Shown in pieces: positions 23,506 to 35,734 of a stretch of DNA of 64,000 bases. The position numbers and the translations under genes were made by a program. The notes under the pieces are model-generated. The model was not told the DNA's origin. It worked only from the letters and a program-made list of their open reading frames with translations, and searched no databases. Numbering within the stretch: the first letter of the stretch is position 1; each line of letters opens with the position of its first letter. This stretch comes from Spongilla lacustris (lineage: Eukaryota > Porifera > Demospongiae > Spongillida > Spongillidae), in contig OX442416.1 in assembly GCA_949361645.1 (NCBI GenBank), positions 19,214,323-19,278,322 of the forward strand. Reading direction: 5' to 3'.

Positions 23506-25071
23506 CAGTGGCGGATCCAGGGGGGGGGGGGGGTTGGGGGGGTTGCAACCCCCCCCCCCCCCCCTTTCAGACCCATAATGAATAATATTAACATTCACTA
23601 ATAGGAAATTCCGAACAAAAGAGAAAGATTCCTAAAGGCGCTTCCACACTAGCAAGGCAAAAAGGCTAACCAAATCGACCGGCATTGATCATTAATTGTT
23701 ATTAATAATCACATGTATAGTTATTAACCAAAGCGCGTGCGTAAGCAAGGGACGCCTGCGGTATTGTCTTTACAACTGTATTCTTTATATAAAATGGCAA
23801 GCAACATAGCTTCTGTACTGATGCTAAACAAAAAGTAACGGCGATTCTAATAGATGGCTTCTGAAGTTCAGCGTGCCCGTGCCTCGTGTTACGTGTAACG
23901 GACCCGCGATTTTGTCTTGTCTTGAACACAAGTTTTCTTGACATTTACGGTCAGGTTTTACAATCTACTCTACGTGATTTAAAACGATCGCTATAGCGAT
24001 TGCTTGTTCTGTGATAGCGGAGTCGATTTTCTTTCGCTCGCTCTCTACGTAATATGAATCATAATGCAACCATGCATGAGGCGCGGATGTCTTCTCCAAT
24101 ACGACAATATCACACTGCACTCTAAAGAACAAAACAAGACATTTATAAAAACTCATACACAAGTATTTTTTTTACTTTTAAAAGTAAGCAATCAATCTAT
24201 ATGATTAAACATACTCCCAGTCAAGACCGGCCGATATTCTTGTACAGGACTGGGATCGAGGAAAGCCAGCCGCCTTTGACATCTCTGTTGTCTCACCGCT
24301 AAACTCCAATGTTTTGTCTGCAGCGGGAGCAAGAGCAGGTGCAGCATCAGAGGCGGCTGAGCTTAGGAAGCACACTGCCAATGATGCAAAGTGTGCAGAG
24401 TTGGGGTGGGTGTCCATCCCTCTTGTGGTGGAGTCTTATGGGGCATGGGGCAAGGAGGCTCAGCAATCTTTTTCTAAACTTGCATCTCGCCTTGCTGTCC
24501 ATGGCTGTGTGCCAAAGTCCATGGCAACCTTTGAACTTTATGCATGGCTAAATATCTCCCTGATGAGGGCAAACTCTAGGGCGATGTTGTCTAGGTCCTA
24601 GATTATGTTTATTTTTAGTGTTAGTGTTATGGCTATATAATATAATTTTTATTTAATGTGTTATTGTTTCTGTAGTAGTCAAAACATATGCAACATCTTT
24701 TGGCTTAATTTGATTGCCATGCATGCGTGCACTATAAAGAAAAAGTACCTGTGAGTGTGGATGAAATCTGCGAGCACATCAAGCATAAGATTGTAGTGCA
24801 TAAATCCAGCAATTCTTATAATCGTAAATTGCTGAATTATTTGATTCATAAAAATACATATACAATTTTCATGCAGTTTTATGTACTGTTTTGAGCATGA
24901 TATAATATAAAAGCGTTGGCTTCTGGGGCTCCGCCCCAGACCCCCCTGGGGGAGCTTACAGCGCTCCCCCAGACCCCCTAGCTGGGCGGGCGGGGTGCCC
25001 CCTCCCGCACCCTCCCCTAATTATTATTCATTAACAACCCCTCCTTTTCTGAAATCCTGGATCCGCCCCTG
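23506..25071. mobile_element. TIR transposon with CAGTGGCGGATCCAG ends
   Basis: The left end CAGTGGCGGATCCAGG (23506) is complemented by CCTGGATCCGCCCCTG ending at 25071. TGATC flanks both sides (23501-23505 and 25072-25076). Poly-G/poly-C and CTCCGCCCCAGACCCC-type subterminal DNA are inside. A non-LTR retrotransposon fragment lies at 24296-24600. It separates the upstream flank of ankyrin gene A from sequence that is contiguous upstream of gene B (compare 25197-25226 with 34305-34334). No transposase is recognised; the ends resemble a common hAT-like MITE type, but the duplication looks like 5 bp. Confidence 0.7.
24296..24600 (+). pseudogene. Non-LTR retrotransposon ORF C-terminus
   Basis: Plus-strand reading contains AGAASEAAELRKHTANDAKC then AELGWVSIPLVVESYGAWGK, ...FSKLASRLAVHGCVPKS and LYAWLNISLMRANSRAMLSR. 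This is the well-conserved C-terminal block of a reverse-transcriptase polyprotein common in cnidarian and sponge repeats. The reverse transcriptase and endonuclease are absent, so it is a 5'-truncated copy. Confidence 0.75.
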
Positions 25072-25374
25072 TGATCTCTGGTTAAAGGTGGGGTGGGGCA
25101 AGGCGTACAACTCAAACTTCAATACCCACACGATAATAGGCCTATGTACATCATACGCGCACGTCAAATATCGTACCGAATCCTAAAGTCTTCATAAGTT
25201 TAGCGAACATCGTCTTTCCATAGGGCGTGTAGAGGTTACGTCATTGTTTACGTGGCAATGTGACATGCCACACCCAAATTTGCGTGGGTGGTGTATATAC
25301 GTATCTAGATACATGTATAATAGATTATAATTATAATATTTCATGTATCGATTACATGTAGATCCATATAATAA

Positions 25375-25950
25375 ATCTGTGATTGCATAAGTACGAACCA
25401 TATCAACTCAGTCACGTGAATTGATCCACCAGTAGCCAAAATCACGTGACTGCGTTAATTAGTTCACATGAGGAGTATCATGGCAACGTGGCTTATTACT
25501 ATTTGAAACATGATCTCGATCTCGCTAATTAGTGATAGGGTTTGGAAACGAGCGCGGGCGATGCTATCTGGCTCTAAATCACATCTTTAATGTGTTATAA
25601 GGGGCGTACGAAGGGGAAGGAAAAGAAGCTTTTCTGTCTGGTACTCGAGAATGGTTTCAGTAAAGTGGGATTGATAGCGGGGTATTGTTTTTAAGCGTTC
25701 GGTATTTTTACGTCACTTATGATGCTTTTTTTTTTTAAAGTGCTTTTATTTTAGTCCGTTTTTTTGTGGTGCAATGCCGTTCCAATACTTTTATCTTATA
25801 TTTTTAAAGAGATGGGAGGAAGAAAAATTTTGAATGGCGTGCCATCTAAAGAAATGATGAAAGAAAGATAGCACCGTACCATTGTATGGTCAGGTGCATT
25901 GAGGGGGCGCGGTCCGGCCTGACAGGTCCGGACAGGCCGGCTGGCCTGAT
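25375..25950. repeat. Dispersed repeat, copy 3
   Basis: Aligns by eye with 1350-1750 and with the GC-rich tail at 2260-2350. No coding capacity found. Confidence 0.6.
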
Positions 25951-26245
25951 ACTGACTATAGCAGTCTCCGATTAAGTATAAATAATCACGCTCATGCAGG
26001 AATTATATGGCTTGCAATGTAGCAAGAGAATCCGGGCAGCCACGTGATACGACCTTTCACCGAAAGCGAACAAGTTGAACTAAAGACAAAAAACAGGTTT
26101 ACCAATGCAGCAGTGCATGCAACTTATAAGTTTGCATACTAGCAACGAATACGTTTGTCATTGCAACATGTCTATACGACGCAAAGTTTGTAATTCGAGT
26201 CACACATGCATACATAACTATGTATTCAAATTTGATCAATATTTA

Positions 26246-27322
26246 TTATGTGTCACAATTGATGCTTCCTATTGGCAGAGAAAAACGGGTAGCACTAGTA
26301 CTGTTTAACTTCGATCTGCTGTCCCGTCTAATGGTCGCAGGTCCTTCGTCATCGATAGTGCCGTACCTCCCGCCGCCATGATGCACATCCTTATCCACTT
26401 TACAGTACCTAGACAGCGTAACCAAACAGACGTGCGTGGTGAGGGTGAGGCCGGAGGCGAAGCTCCACAGAGAGAAACTTATCGAGGTTGCTATGTATAA
26501 GGGATTCTTGCCTCTTGGTAGCTCGATATCGAAAGTTTCAAATTCAAATTGGTAGACATGAAACGCGAACTATGGTATGATGAAGGCATAAAATAATAAA
26601 GGGAAAGCGGCCAACGGAAGGAGCTGTTTAAGAGCCTTACAGAACTGGCCGCCATTGTTGACGGGTTTGTATTTTCTTTGCTGACACATCTTGCAGGAAA
26701 GTTTGATCAATATGACAACCATGGCTGCCGAAGCTATCAAGAGGATAGCCATTGCCGGGCCATCCCACAGGATCAACCTTTCGAGAAACAAGTTACGAAA
26801 AGAAGAGTCGCTGCTATTTCGGCACGTAACATAAATCCAGCAGCCGAATTCGCCCAGTCCGTATGAGTTTATTCCTAAGGCGGCACCAGCAAATGCCGCT
26901 GGTACGAGTAGTGAGGTCGCTACGTACAGCATTTCAAGCCTCGCCAGGTTTTTGTGCAGTACCACAAAGCAGAAAAGATGGACCGTTACCCACATCGCGA
27001 GTACAAGCTTCGTCCACTGCGTGTATAGGGATAGGAACGCTATCATAACGCACACGCGACGGTACACGTCGCTATCTGTGCTGTAATCGACGAAGACAAT
27101 TTGGAATACTTGCACCACTGAAAACACCAACGCGGCCAATACTTGGCAGAGGGCCAACCGGTAGACGACCTTCTTGTGCAGCTTTAGTCCGAACACCAAC
27201 GCTGATGCCAGTAGACACACGAGTACGGAGGCGCCGTTGGTTGCGCAAATGATGCGAAGTAACGGAATAGACAAAACGATATTGCACGATGAGTCGTTTG
27301 AAGGCATTGTGCAATTAACCAT
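26246..27322 (-). pseudogene. Single-exon seven-TM receptor interrupted by one in-frame TAG
   Basis: The minus-strand ORF starts at 27322 and runs 250 codons to TAG at 26572-26570, then continues without a frame change for 107 more codons to TAA at 26248-26246. The first part has an N-terminus with two N-glycosylation sites (N3, N9) and TM helices near 22-46, 54-77, 90-120, 132-152, 185-209 and 233-250. A cysteine at the top of TM3 (C91) can pair with one in extracellular loop 2 (C161, in GCWIYV). After the stop come a loop and a clear seventh helix (ATSISFSLWSFASGL), then a polar tail. The stop falls at the end of TM6. Because the post-stop frame still encodes TM7 and a tail, the mutation is recent, polymorphic, read through, or an assembly error. 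The loop and helix pattern looks like a secretin/cAMP-receptor-like GPCR, but I cannot name the subfamily. Confidence 0.72.
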
Positions 27323-27329
27323 GCAATAT

Positions 27330-28214
27330 GAACACGTACATATAATTTATATATATACAAAAAAATAAAAAAATAATATTAAATATATATATATATATAT
27401 ATACATGTACATAATTATTATATAGTTGAGTTTGCAAAAAAATTGGCTTCATATCCGGCCTGAATTAGTTATAATTACACTAGTTTCCTTGTTGCAGCTT
27501 TAATTTTGCTTGCAGTATATACATTATTGTTGTTCATTACGTAAAAGAATCTATATAATTATAATTATATACATACGTAGAAATCAGTTATCTCCCTCTG
27601 GAGCAGAAAGACAAAAATGTATTAATAGTGTAGCTAATGGAGATGCGACAGTCTACTAACTACTAACATTTGTGGGCCAAGTTCGGTGCGCTTCAGTATA
27701 ATTGGCCCTTCGATTCTCGTACATGTATCGATTGATGACCTAATGCAACCTGTAAGTCCTAGGCCAAGTCGAGTTTCATAACTAAGCAACATCTTGCTTT
27801 AATGTAATGTTCTACAATGCAATGTGTGCCAGCTAAATATAGAACTGTTTTGTTTTTCTTTATCATTTAACCCTTGTTTCCCTGCTTTTTACACCACTAT
27901 TGCCTATATATACCACCAATATACTTATAGAGAATGTTGATCAGTTTACTTGCATGTACCATTCTAGCATGGGTCACCAATGTTGTGAACTCATGACAAC
28001 TTTATTGCTCATAGTTTGACCAATTGATATGAGGGCTGGGAGTGAAGCCAGTCAAGGTGGAAGTACAATGTACAAGACTGCTGAGTTGTTGGGCCGGAGG
28101 TGTGGTAAGATGTGATGTACATGTGCTTAAAGTGGACATGAATTTACAGTTAGTGATATCAAATGTAATATACTGATCATTGCAAAAAATGGAAACACAT
28201 AAAAATCTAGCACA
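27330..28214. other. AT-rich gap and 3' flank of ankyrin gene B
   Basis: It includes an AT dinucleotide tract near 27380-27402. From about 27790 to 28214 the sequence is paralogous to 16830-17233 (landmarks GTACAAGACTGCTGAGTTGT and ATGTACATGTGCTTAAAGTG), the 3' flank of gene A. No exon is seen. Confidence 0.6.
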
Positions 28215-31200
28215 TTAAAAACACCGGTAAATTGTCTTAAATGCAGTATCCACATCAATACCAGGAGTGGAAAGGAGATGTTCCACACAAGCAGTATGAC
28301 CTTCCTTTGCAGCATGGTGTAATGGAGTGTAAAAATCCTCCTGGAGTGGGTACAGATAACATGGTGCCGGGGTACAATGTACACATGTAAATGTAGTACA
28401 TGGTCTGCTACAGTTCCTATAACAGTGCATATCTTATTTTAATATTCAGTGGACCAACTCACAATACCTTTATGTTCACATCAATACCAGGAGTGGACAG
28501 AAGGTGTTCCACACAGGTAGTATGACCATACCTTGCAGCATTGAGTAATGGAGTATAACCAATCTGGAGTGGGTACAATAGTTCAGTCAACATGGTGGGT
28601 ACAATGTACACATGTATATGTAGTACATGTGTACATTGATCTGAGCGCACTACTCAGCCATTAAATACAATACCATGCCACAGTCAACATAATTTGTAAA
28701 ATCACAAGTGAGTTGGTTGTTAGCTGCTATGGAGCATGGACAAGCACACTATGTGCAATTGGTTTGCATAGATGATCAGCAGAAGAGTGAAGAGTGAGCT
28801 TGGTGGTTAAGGACATTGGAGGCCTGTGTAGTGAAGTGTACATGTAGTACATGGTCATCAACATGGCCTCTCTTACGAAGCCATTCAGGTGTACACATAC
28901 ATATATATGTAATTAAACATATGTACACTAATGTAATGTACTCATTAACAAAATGGGAGGGGGAAGAGGCAGGTTAACATGTACATCACAGCTGCTAGGA
29001 TAGATTTTGTTCAAGGTGCAGGTAGTAAAATGTACAGCCTTGACATAGCCTTCAGGCATGGCCACTCCCCTCCCTCATGTTCTAATACAAGGGAGCTAAC
29101 ATTTCTCAAACTGATATCAGTGGTCTTCCACTATTTTTTATATACAGGTTCTCTATATATGGTGTCTGCATGGCTCTAGCTCTGTGCCAATCATATCTCG
29201 TTGGGTTCAAACTTCAAATGTCCTTTTCCAGGAGCTATATATGTGCATACATGGTTATAGTTAGACTATAATGCGAAAAGTTAAATACACATTTTCCTCT
29301 TGTCTGAGGATCAAACCATGTTAATGGGTGAATGTTCATATAAAGCAGCAATATAAATGGTAAAAGGTTAGCAGTCCGTTCATCTGAGAACTGTCAAGGA
29401 TAGCAGCAATTCACAACTGCCACACAAAACTGACTTGAAGATAAAAAGCAGCTGGCCTGTGTGCACCAATGCCTAGACGGACCTGAGCTCACCACTCGGC
29501 CATTAAATGCCCCCAGCAAGTACATGTACAGTGTTCCACACATTACTTCATTTTTCAACAACACCTTTTAAAGCATTTAGGCTGTGATCATAGGAATCAG
29601 ATTTTCACATTCAGCCATTATTTATACACCATGGTGATGTGATCCAGCCACAATGTGATAAATTAATTGGTGAGAGATAGTATAACCAGTCATTTTGTAA
29701 TACAAATCCAGTACAGAAGCTATGAGTTACCGGCCTATATAATACATGTGGCTCCCCATGGCAGCAGGCTAGGAGGTGAAGGTCTCCACATGGAGCAGGC
29801 TAGGAGGTGAAGGTCTCCACATGGAGCAGGCTAGGAGGTGAAGGCCTCCACATGGCAGCAGGCTAGGAGGTGAAGGTCTCCACAGGAGCAAGCTAGGATT
29901 GATGGAGTCTTCAGAGTACCATTATCACTTATGGTTAATAATGCCCTTTGCCTAATGTCCCTATGCCTAATGAATTAGGCATAAGTAAACAAAATAAATT
30001 AAATTCACGAATAATACCAATGTAATATCTACTCTCTGATTATGCCGGCATACACTCATTGGAGAACATTTTTCAGCCTGTGTTGGAATTTTCAAGCTTC
30101 AGGTAAGCCTTTGCACCTCATTTGAATCGTACACTGCGGAACAATCCCCTACCTTACGCTACCCTATAACATAAAGGAAATATTGACAGAATGCCTATGA
30201 AGTGTGATGGGAGGTGTCTGTGAGGGCAATGTGATGTGTGTGCCTATGAAGTGTGATGGGAAGTGGGTGTGTCCAGTGTACCAGCTCACCACATTCTTAA
30301 TGTTCACATCAATACCAGGAGTGGAAAGGAGACGTTCCACACAAGTAGCATGACCTTCCCTGACAGCTACGTATAATGGAGTATAACCATCCTGGAGTGG
30401 GTACAATAGTTCAGTCAACATGGTACGTACAATGAACACATGTATATGTAGTACATGGTCATCAACATGGCCTTTCATACACAACATCACGAGGGTGTAC
30501 ACTTACATGCATGATACAAACATTGCTGATGGGGTTGAAGTACCAAGGGACACACTGGTCTTTGTGTGTAGGCTTAGAAGCAGCTGCTCTACTGAGATGG
30601 TCGTGTTTTTTACATCACCATCCATAACTTGTTCAGCACCATACATATCATTATTACTTGATCATTAAAAACACCAGCTCACCTTATCCATAATGTTCAC
30701 ATCAATACCAGGAGTGGAAAGGAGATGTTCTACACAAGTAGTATGACCTCTCTCTGCAGCAAGGTGTAATGGAGAATAACCACCCTGGAGTGGGTATGTA
30801 AACATGTACATTTAATACATGTACTTCTACAGTTTCTATAACATTGCATATCTTATTTTAATATTCATTGGACCTACTCACCACAGCCTTAATGTTCACA
30901 TCAATACCAGGAGTGGAAAGGAGATGTTTCACACAAGTAGCATGACCTCTATTTGCAGCAAGGTGTAATGGAGCATAACCTTGCTGCAGTGGGTACAATA
31001 GTTCAGCCAAAATGGTGGGTACAATGAACACATATACATGTAGATGGTCATCAACATGCCCCTTCAAATATGAAGCCTCTAATTCAAGTACACACATGCA
31101 TATATGTAAAAAGATGTATATATGGGTCTATCCGCGAAAACTCCCTATGTTATAAAATAATTGTGTTGTAACATTTGAATCGCTATATCGTCCGAACGCT

Positions 31201-34123
31201 AACGACTATCAACTACCTTGTGTCATGACTTCATACTACACCATTGCTCTAGGGTAAAATACATTTTGGTGTCTTGTACTTGCTCCGTACCAGTATTGCA
31301 ACGTTCGATACCCCACCTGGTTCAAACCCAACATAACTTTCTGTAGGAGTAATCAAATCACTTCAAATTCGGTTTGTAGGTAGAGAGGTCCTATACCTAT
31401 CAATTTGTTCTGTTCGTTAATTTTTATGCCATCTGTTACGGAGATACAGTTGAAAAAAACTAAGTGCCCTTTTTCCCGCTCGATTCGCGCCAATGATGTA
31501 TAACCACCGCCTCCCCATACATTGAGCGGGACGCGATTTGCCAAAACACTGCTCATGTGTATCAAATAGTGCAGAACTAAAAGTGATCTGTGAACACCTG
31601 TGCACACTGTGCGTACAGTGCACAGGTGTTCACACCAGCACAAATAGACAATATAGCGATTCAAATGTTACAACACAATTATTTTATAATGTTATAAAAC
31701 ATAGAAGTTTTCGCGGATACTGTCCAAATATAAAGGGGTGGAGGAAGAGGCGATTAACATGTACATCACAGCTGGTAGGATAGTTATTGATGAGGGATGA
31801 GCTTTGTTTTATTGCCTTCAATGTATTATGGACAGCTATGCAGACTATGTTATTCATACTCCCCTCCTCCTAGCCTAGCTGGGGCCCAAGGTTAAAGGCT
31901 GGGCCCTAGTGCCCAGACTTCACAGTTTGCACACAGTATCATTCATACCAGATGCCAGCAAGGCTGTGAGGTAGACATGTAGAGTTTACTAAGAGAAATC
32001 ATGGATTTACATGTACTGCCAAGTTTAAAACAAGGGGTGGGTTTTGGAATATATAAAAATATGGGGTAGGGGAAAATATGAGTCTTCCTGTTAAATGGCA
32101 TGCCAAACAGTTTTATCTGCATGACCAACCAGATCAATTAATCAATGGGTTAATCATGCCATAGCACACCAATGAATAGTAAGCCATGCAGGTGGTGGGT
32201 TCAGTTATGGGCCAAAGTGATGAATCCATACACCTTACACCTTGGTATCAAGTCTGCTCTATTTATAAGTACACTGGGAATTTTTATTGGCCTAGTATTG
32301 GCTTTCCTACCCCATGCAAAGTGGTATGTACGGTTTCTAATATGGACCAATTATTCAAACTCTTACCAGTCAAATTGAACAACTACACACTGCATTATTT
32401 CTGTGATGTACAGCAACGTTCAATGTATTGTTGGTACTCACCACATCCTCACTGTTCACATCAATACCAGGAGTGGAAAGGAGATATTCCACACATGTAG
32501 TATGACCTCCCATGGCAGCAAGGTGTAATGGGGTAAAAGCATTCTGGAGTGCGTACAATAGTTCAGTTAACATGGTGGGTACCATGTACACATGTACATG
32601 TAGTAAATGGTCATCAACATAGCCCCTTCAAACATGAAGTATATATGTGTGAATTGAAAGTGAGAACCTATAAGGTTCTGATGGAAACTATGCTTCCTAC
32701 AGAATGGTGGTAAAGAGTTAAGGTCACTTGAAGATATTATTATTTGTGGGGAAAATTGGCACCCTCAATAGGCTGCATGCAGAAATACACCTCATTTCCG
32801 TATTACACTACCACTAGGGGTAAAAACCTTATAAAACAAGTAAAAAAAAACATGTACAGTGTAGGGGAAAGTTTGTGGCATATGGGATTGAACTGGTGTC
32901 ACACACCTACAGCACACCCACTCAATTAAACTCAATTGTGTGGTGTTAAAGGCACGGTAACATCAGAAATTAGACTGGGAAAATTTTAGCACACCTTTTC
33001 GATAAATAAAGCATGGGAGGAATGTGTTAATATAGGCCTATTATCCCGGTCCAATTAAATCTTGCTTCCGCGTTTTTTTTTACATGCACCGCCATTATCC
33101 AGTTCAATCCTATATGCCACAAACTTTATCTTAGAGACTCTTTTTTTATTTACAGTATTTTATCAGGGGCGGATCCAGGAATTTGGAAAGGGGGGGGGGC
33201 ACAGTTAGAGACGCCGCCCCGGGGATGGTGCGGGAGGGGGTACCCCTCCCGCCCAGCTAGGGGTATGGGGGAGCGCTGTATAAGATCCCCCATCGGGGCC
33301 TGGGGCAGAGCCCCAGAAGCCAACGCGTTATGGGTTATAAAAAAAAACTCCGAAAACTACGCCAAAGCAGGCCTGTTAAATAGTTGCTACATTGTTTATA
33401 CATGTGCAATGCATGTATTTTTTCACAAGAAATACATATTAGTTGTAGCAACTTTAAAATGCAACTGCAAAAATTTGTGGGCCAAAACATATAGCTCAGG
33501 CTTCAGCTTTTATATGCGATGCGATGCGCCAATCTTTTAAATCTTTTTAGTATATGCTGACTCTCCGCTTCTTTTCAATACGCACGTTTGTAAATGAAAA
33601 GGTATCTATCAGCGCTGTAGCTAACCGCGGCACAGTTTCGTGAATCGCACGCGGTACGCAAAATAAACTCATGAATATTTCATGAGTCGTCCGGAAGGAG
33701 GGGCACGTGCCCTTGGTGCCCCCTCCCCCTAGATCCGCCCCTGTCAGTACACGTACATGTATCCGCGCTGTAGCTAACCGCGGCACTGTTTCGTGCGGTT
33801 ATAATCGCACGCGGTACGGTCCGGAAGAGGGTGGCACGTGCCCCTGTCCCCCCCCCCCTAGATCCGCCCCTGCTAGTACTTGTATAGTTGTACATGTATA
33901 AACTAATCTATTCTGTCTCGGATGTTAACAGCAGTACTAGGAATAAAATTCTCTGTGTACAAGTACAATCACTGCTTACCACGTATTTTGCATTTACAGA
34001 TACTCCACTTTCGATTAACTTCGCCATCTTGCGAATATTACCTCTCTCTACCGCATCTTGAAGCTTCTGTTCTTTAGCATATGAACTTCCAGTACCTAGT
34101 TTTGAAAGCATACTATGGATCAT
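28215..34123 (-). CDS. Ankyrin-repeat gene B (intact, 7 exons, about 257 residues)
   Basis: Predicted minus-strand exons: 34123-33980 (48 codons), 32543-32442, 30983-30882, 30784-30683, 30391-30290, 28563-28468 and terminal 28340-28215. All join in phase 0. Exon 1 begins MIHSMLSKLG and carries a partial ANK helix pair (DAVERGNIRKMAKLIESGVS). Each middle exon encodes one ANK unit with the gene A consensus; the last ends DTAFKTIYRCF and stop. In the 28.5-kb exon a 1-nt deletion ruins the usual donor frame, but a GTATTG donor 5 nt upstream restores it (96 nt, 32 codons). The promoter-side flank (34124-34200) is paralogous to that of gene A (23404-23470). Small all-ankyrin proteins usually serve as binding scaffolds; no signal peptide or membrane helix is seen. 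Confidence 0.78.
29755..29900. repeat. About 31-bp minisatellite, five copies, in an ankyrin gene B intron
   Basis: The unit is close to GAGCAGGCTAGGAGGTGAAG followed by GTCTCCACATG. The last copy has diverged. Confidence 0.9.
31125..31722. mobile_element. TIR element of about 600 bp inside ankyrin gene B intron
   Basis: Left arm TCTATCCGCGAAAACTCCCT and on through ATAAAATAATTGTGTTGTAA (to about 31190) is inverted at 31650-31722 (TTACAACACAATTATTTTAT ... TTTTCGCGGATACTGTCC). An inner block (31355-31525) is shared with the hairpin at 16530-16800. It is non-coding and non-autonomous. Confidence 0.85.
33164..33872. mobile_element. Nested MITE-like ends of the CAGGGGCGGATC type
   Basis: CAGGGGCGGATCCAGG at 33164 has complementary ends CTAGATCCGCCCCTG at 33743 and again at 33872. 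The second follows a partial duplication of 33612-33743 (landmark CGCGCTGTAGCTAACCGCGG near 33758). The same end type bounds 23506-25071. I could not define a clean target duplication. Confidence 0.55.
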
Positions 34124-34129
34124 ATTCAC

Positions 34130-34554
34130 TCTACGTACGAGTCAGTAACGTGAACACGACTAGGTCCTGGTGCTGAGCTCAGCTACGGAAACTGCTAGGG
34201 GGAAGGCTAGTTTCGTTCCCAGAACAATATGACGCCATGTTTATCACAATGCAACGCATGGGTCTGGGAACGAGGCTGATAGAATACACGTGCACATCAT
34301 AAGCTTGGCGAACATCGTCTTTCCATAGGGTGCAAGGCCGGTGCTTGGGAGGGCCGGGGGGAGGGGGGAGGGTGAGCTTGTTTAGTAAACGTGCCCCTTG
34401 AATGAAACTTACGTGACTCAGTGTTGTTACTAGAAATTATCTGTCAAAACTTAGTTACCTTTCATGTGGCAGATTATGTACACTGATAGGATGGCTACAA
34501 AATCTATGAATGCTGCAAAACTATTAATCACTACAGGGGGGGAGGATTCGAACG

Positions 34555-34589
<35 letters not shown>

Positions 34590-35330
34590 AGGCCCTCTCC
34601 CCAAAACGAGGTCACCATCACACTTTTTACTATTTCAGTATACTACTTGTTGATTACTACACTTGTTTTACTACATACGTGTGCATATTCGTCCGAAAGT
34701 GTACATATAGTGATATACGCGTGACGAAAGGTCACCTTTTACAAACTTTCGACCCCCCCCCCCCCCACGATAGCTGCTGCATTGCATGACCTTTCTCTGT
34801 GCATGCTTCCAACCACACATATACACCACACGAAATCAGTAAAACGTCAATTCAATCTCTTCACGTCTGATGCAGCTTATCAATATCAGTTTGGAGGTGT
34901 GGCCGTGTGGGATCAACACATGTACAAACAAGGTCCTGGGTGATAAGCCGGCGGCAAAACGGAGGTTTGGTAGGCTGCTTACCACAAAAGAGCTGTATGG
35001 GGTCCACAAAGGGCTAGATGACCACCAGATCGTTACTAGGCTTGAGGACAAGCTTGAAGTACGGTGGGACGATATGTAATGTAAACATATGCATATGGCA
35101 CGTGATGTTATGCATTTTGTATGTGGGGTGTATCTCACTAACCATTCAAGGGAAGTGCGATAAGAAGGTCCTAGCTCTGAAAATGTAATGATATTAAGTG
35201 CATTGACTACTCTCCGCATATAAATTGAATTATCCACAACAGCTTAAGAGATGTTTTCATCAAGCACTGTCAACTGGTACATGTTGCCTGTCAAGTAGAG
35301 ATGGGAAGTGGATGGGGAGCAGGACACGGC
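34130..35330. other. Gap with poly-C tracts; no supported gene
   Basis: Poly-C runs at 34556-34589 and 34755-34767. The flank 34124-34334 is paralogous to the upstream region of ankyrin gene A. The frame at 34870-35079 (+) has gene-like composition but I cannot connect it to a known family. Confidence 0.45.
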
Positions 35331-35490
35331 CAGCCATTAGGCAAGCCAGCTGCATTTGACCAGTCAATGCCAGCCATTAGGCAAGCCAGCTGCATTTGAC
35401 CAGTCAATGCCAGCCATTAGGCAAGCCAGCTGCATTTGACCAGTCAATGCCAGCCATTAGGCAAGCCAGCTGCATTTGACCAGTCAATGC
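35331..35490. repeat. 40-bp minisatellite, four perfect copies
   Basis: The unit starts CAGCCATTAGGCAAGCCAGC and ends TGCATTTGACCAGTCAATGC. It sits immediately upstream of a non-LTR fragment. Confidence 0.97.
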
Positions 35491-35504
35491 CAAGTTTTAC
35501 CCAA

Positions 35505-35730
35505 AGCGAGTGTGACACCTGGGTCTATAGCAGAACAGAGAAAACACATTGCAAATGACCCCAAGAGCTAGGCCCCTTTCTGTAGAACATTATGGGTGTT
35601 GGGGATTGGAAACACTATCTCAACTTAGATCTCATTTAGCTTCTCAGCTGTGTTGTTCCTAACCCCAGGCTATCACCTGACTCTACAGCATAACTCTGGT
35701 GAGGGCAAAATCCTAGAGCTCTGTTAGGAC
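35505..35730 (+). pseudogene. Decayed non-LTR retrotransposon C-terminal copy
   Basis: Pieces such as KHIANDPK and the end motif spacing match the 24296-24600 copy, but several frameshifts and stops are present. A weak call resting on order and spacing. Confidence 0.45.
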
Positions 35731-35734
35731 GAAT

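Noticed and set aside
34870..35079. Possible small gene or transposon ORF fragment (VLGDKPAAKRRFGRLLTT)
   Set aside because: Composition is gene-like, but no start context, partner exon or recognised family.
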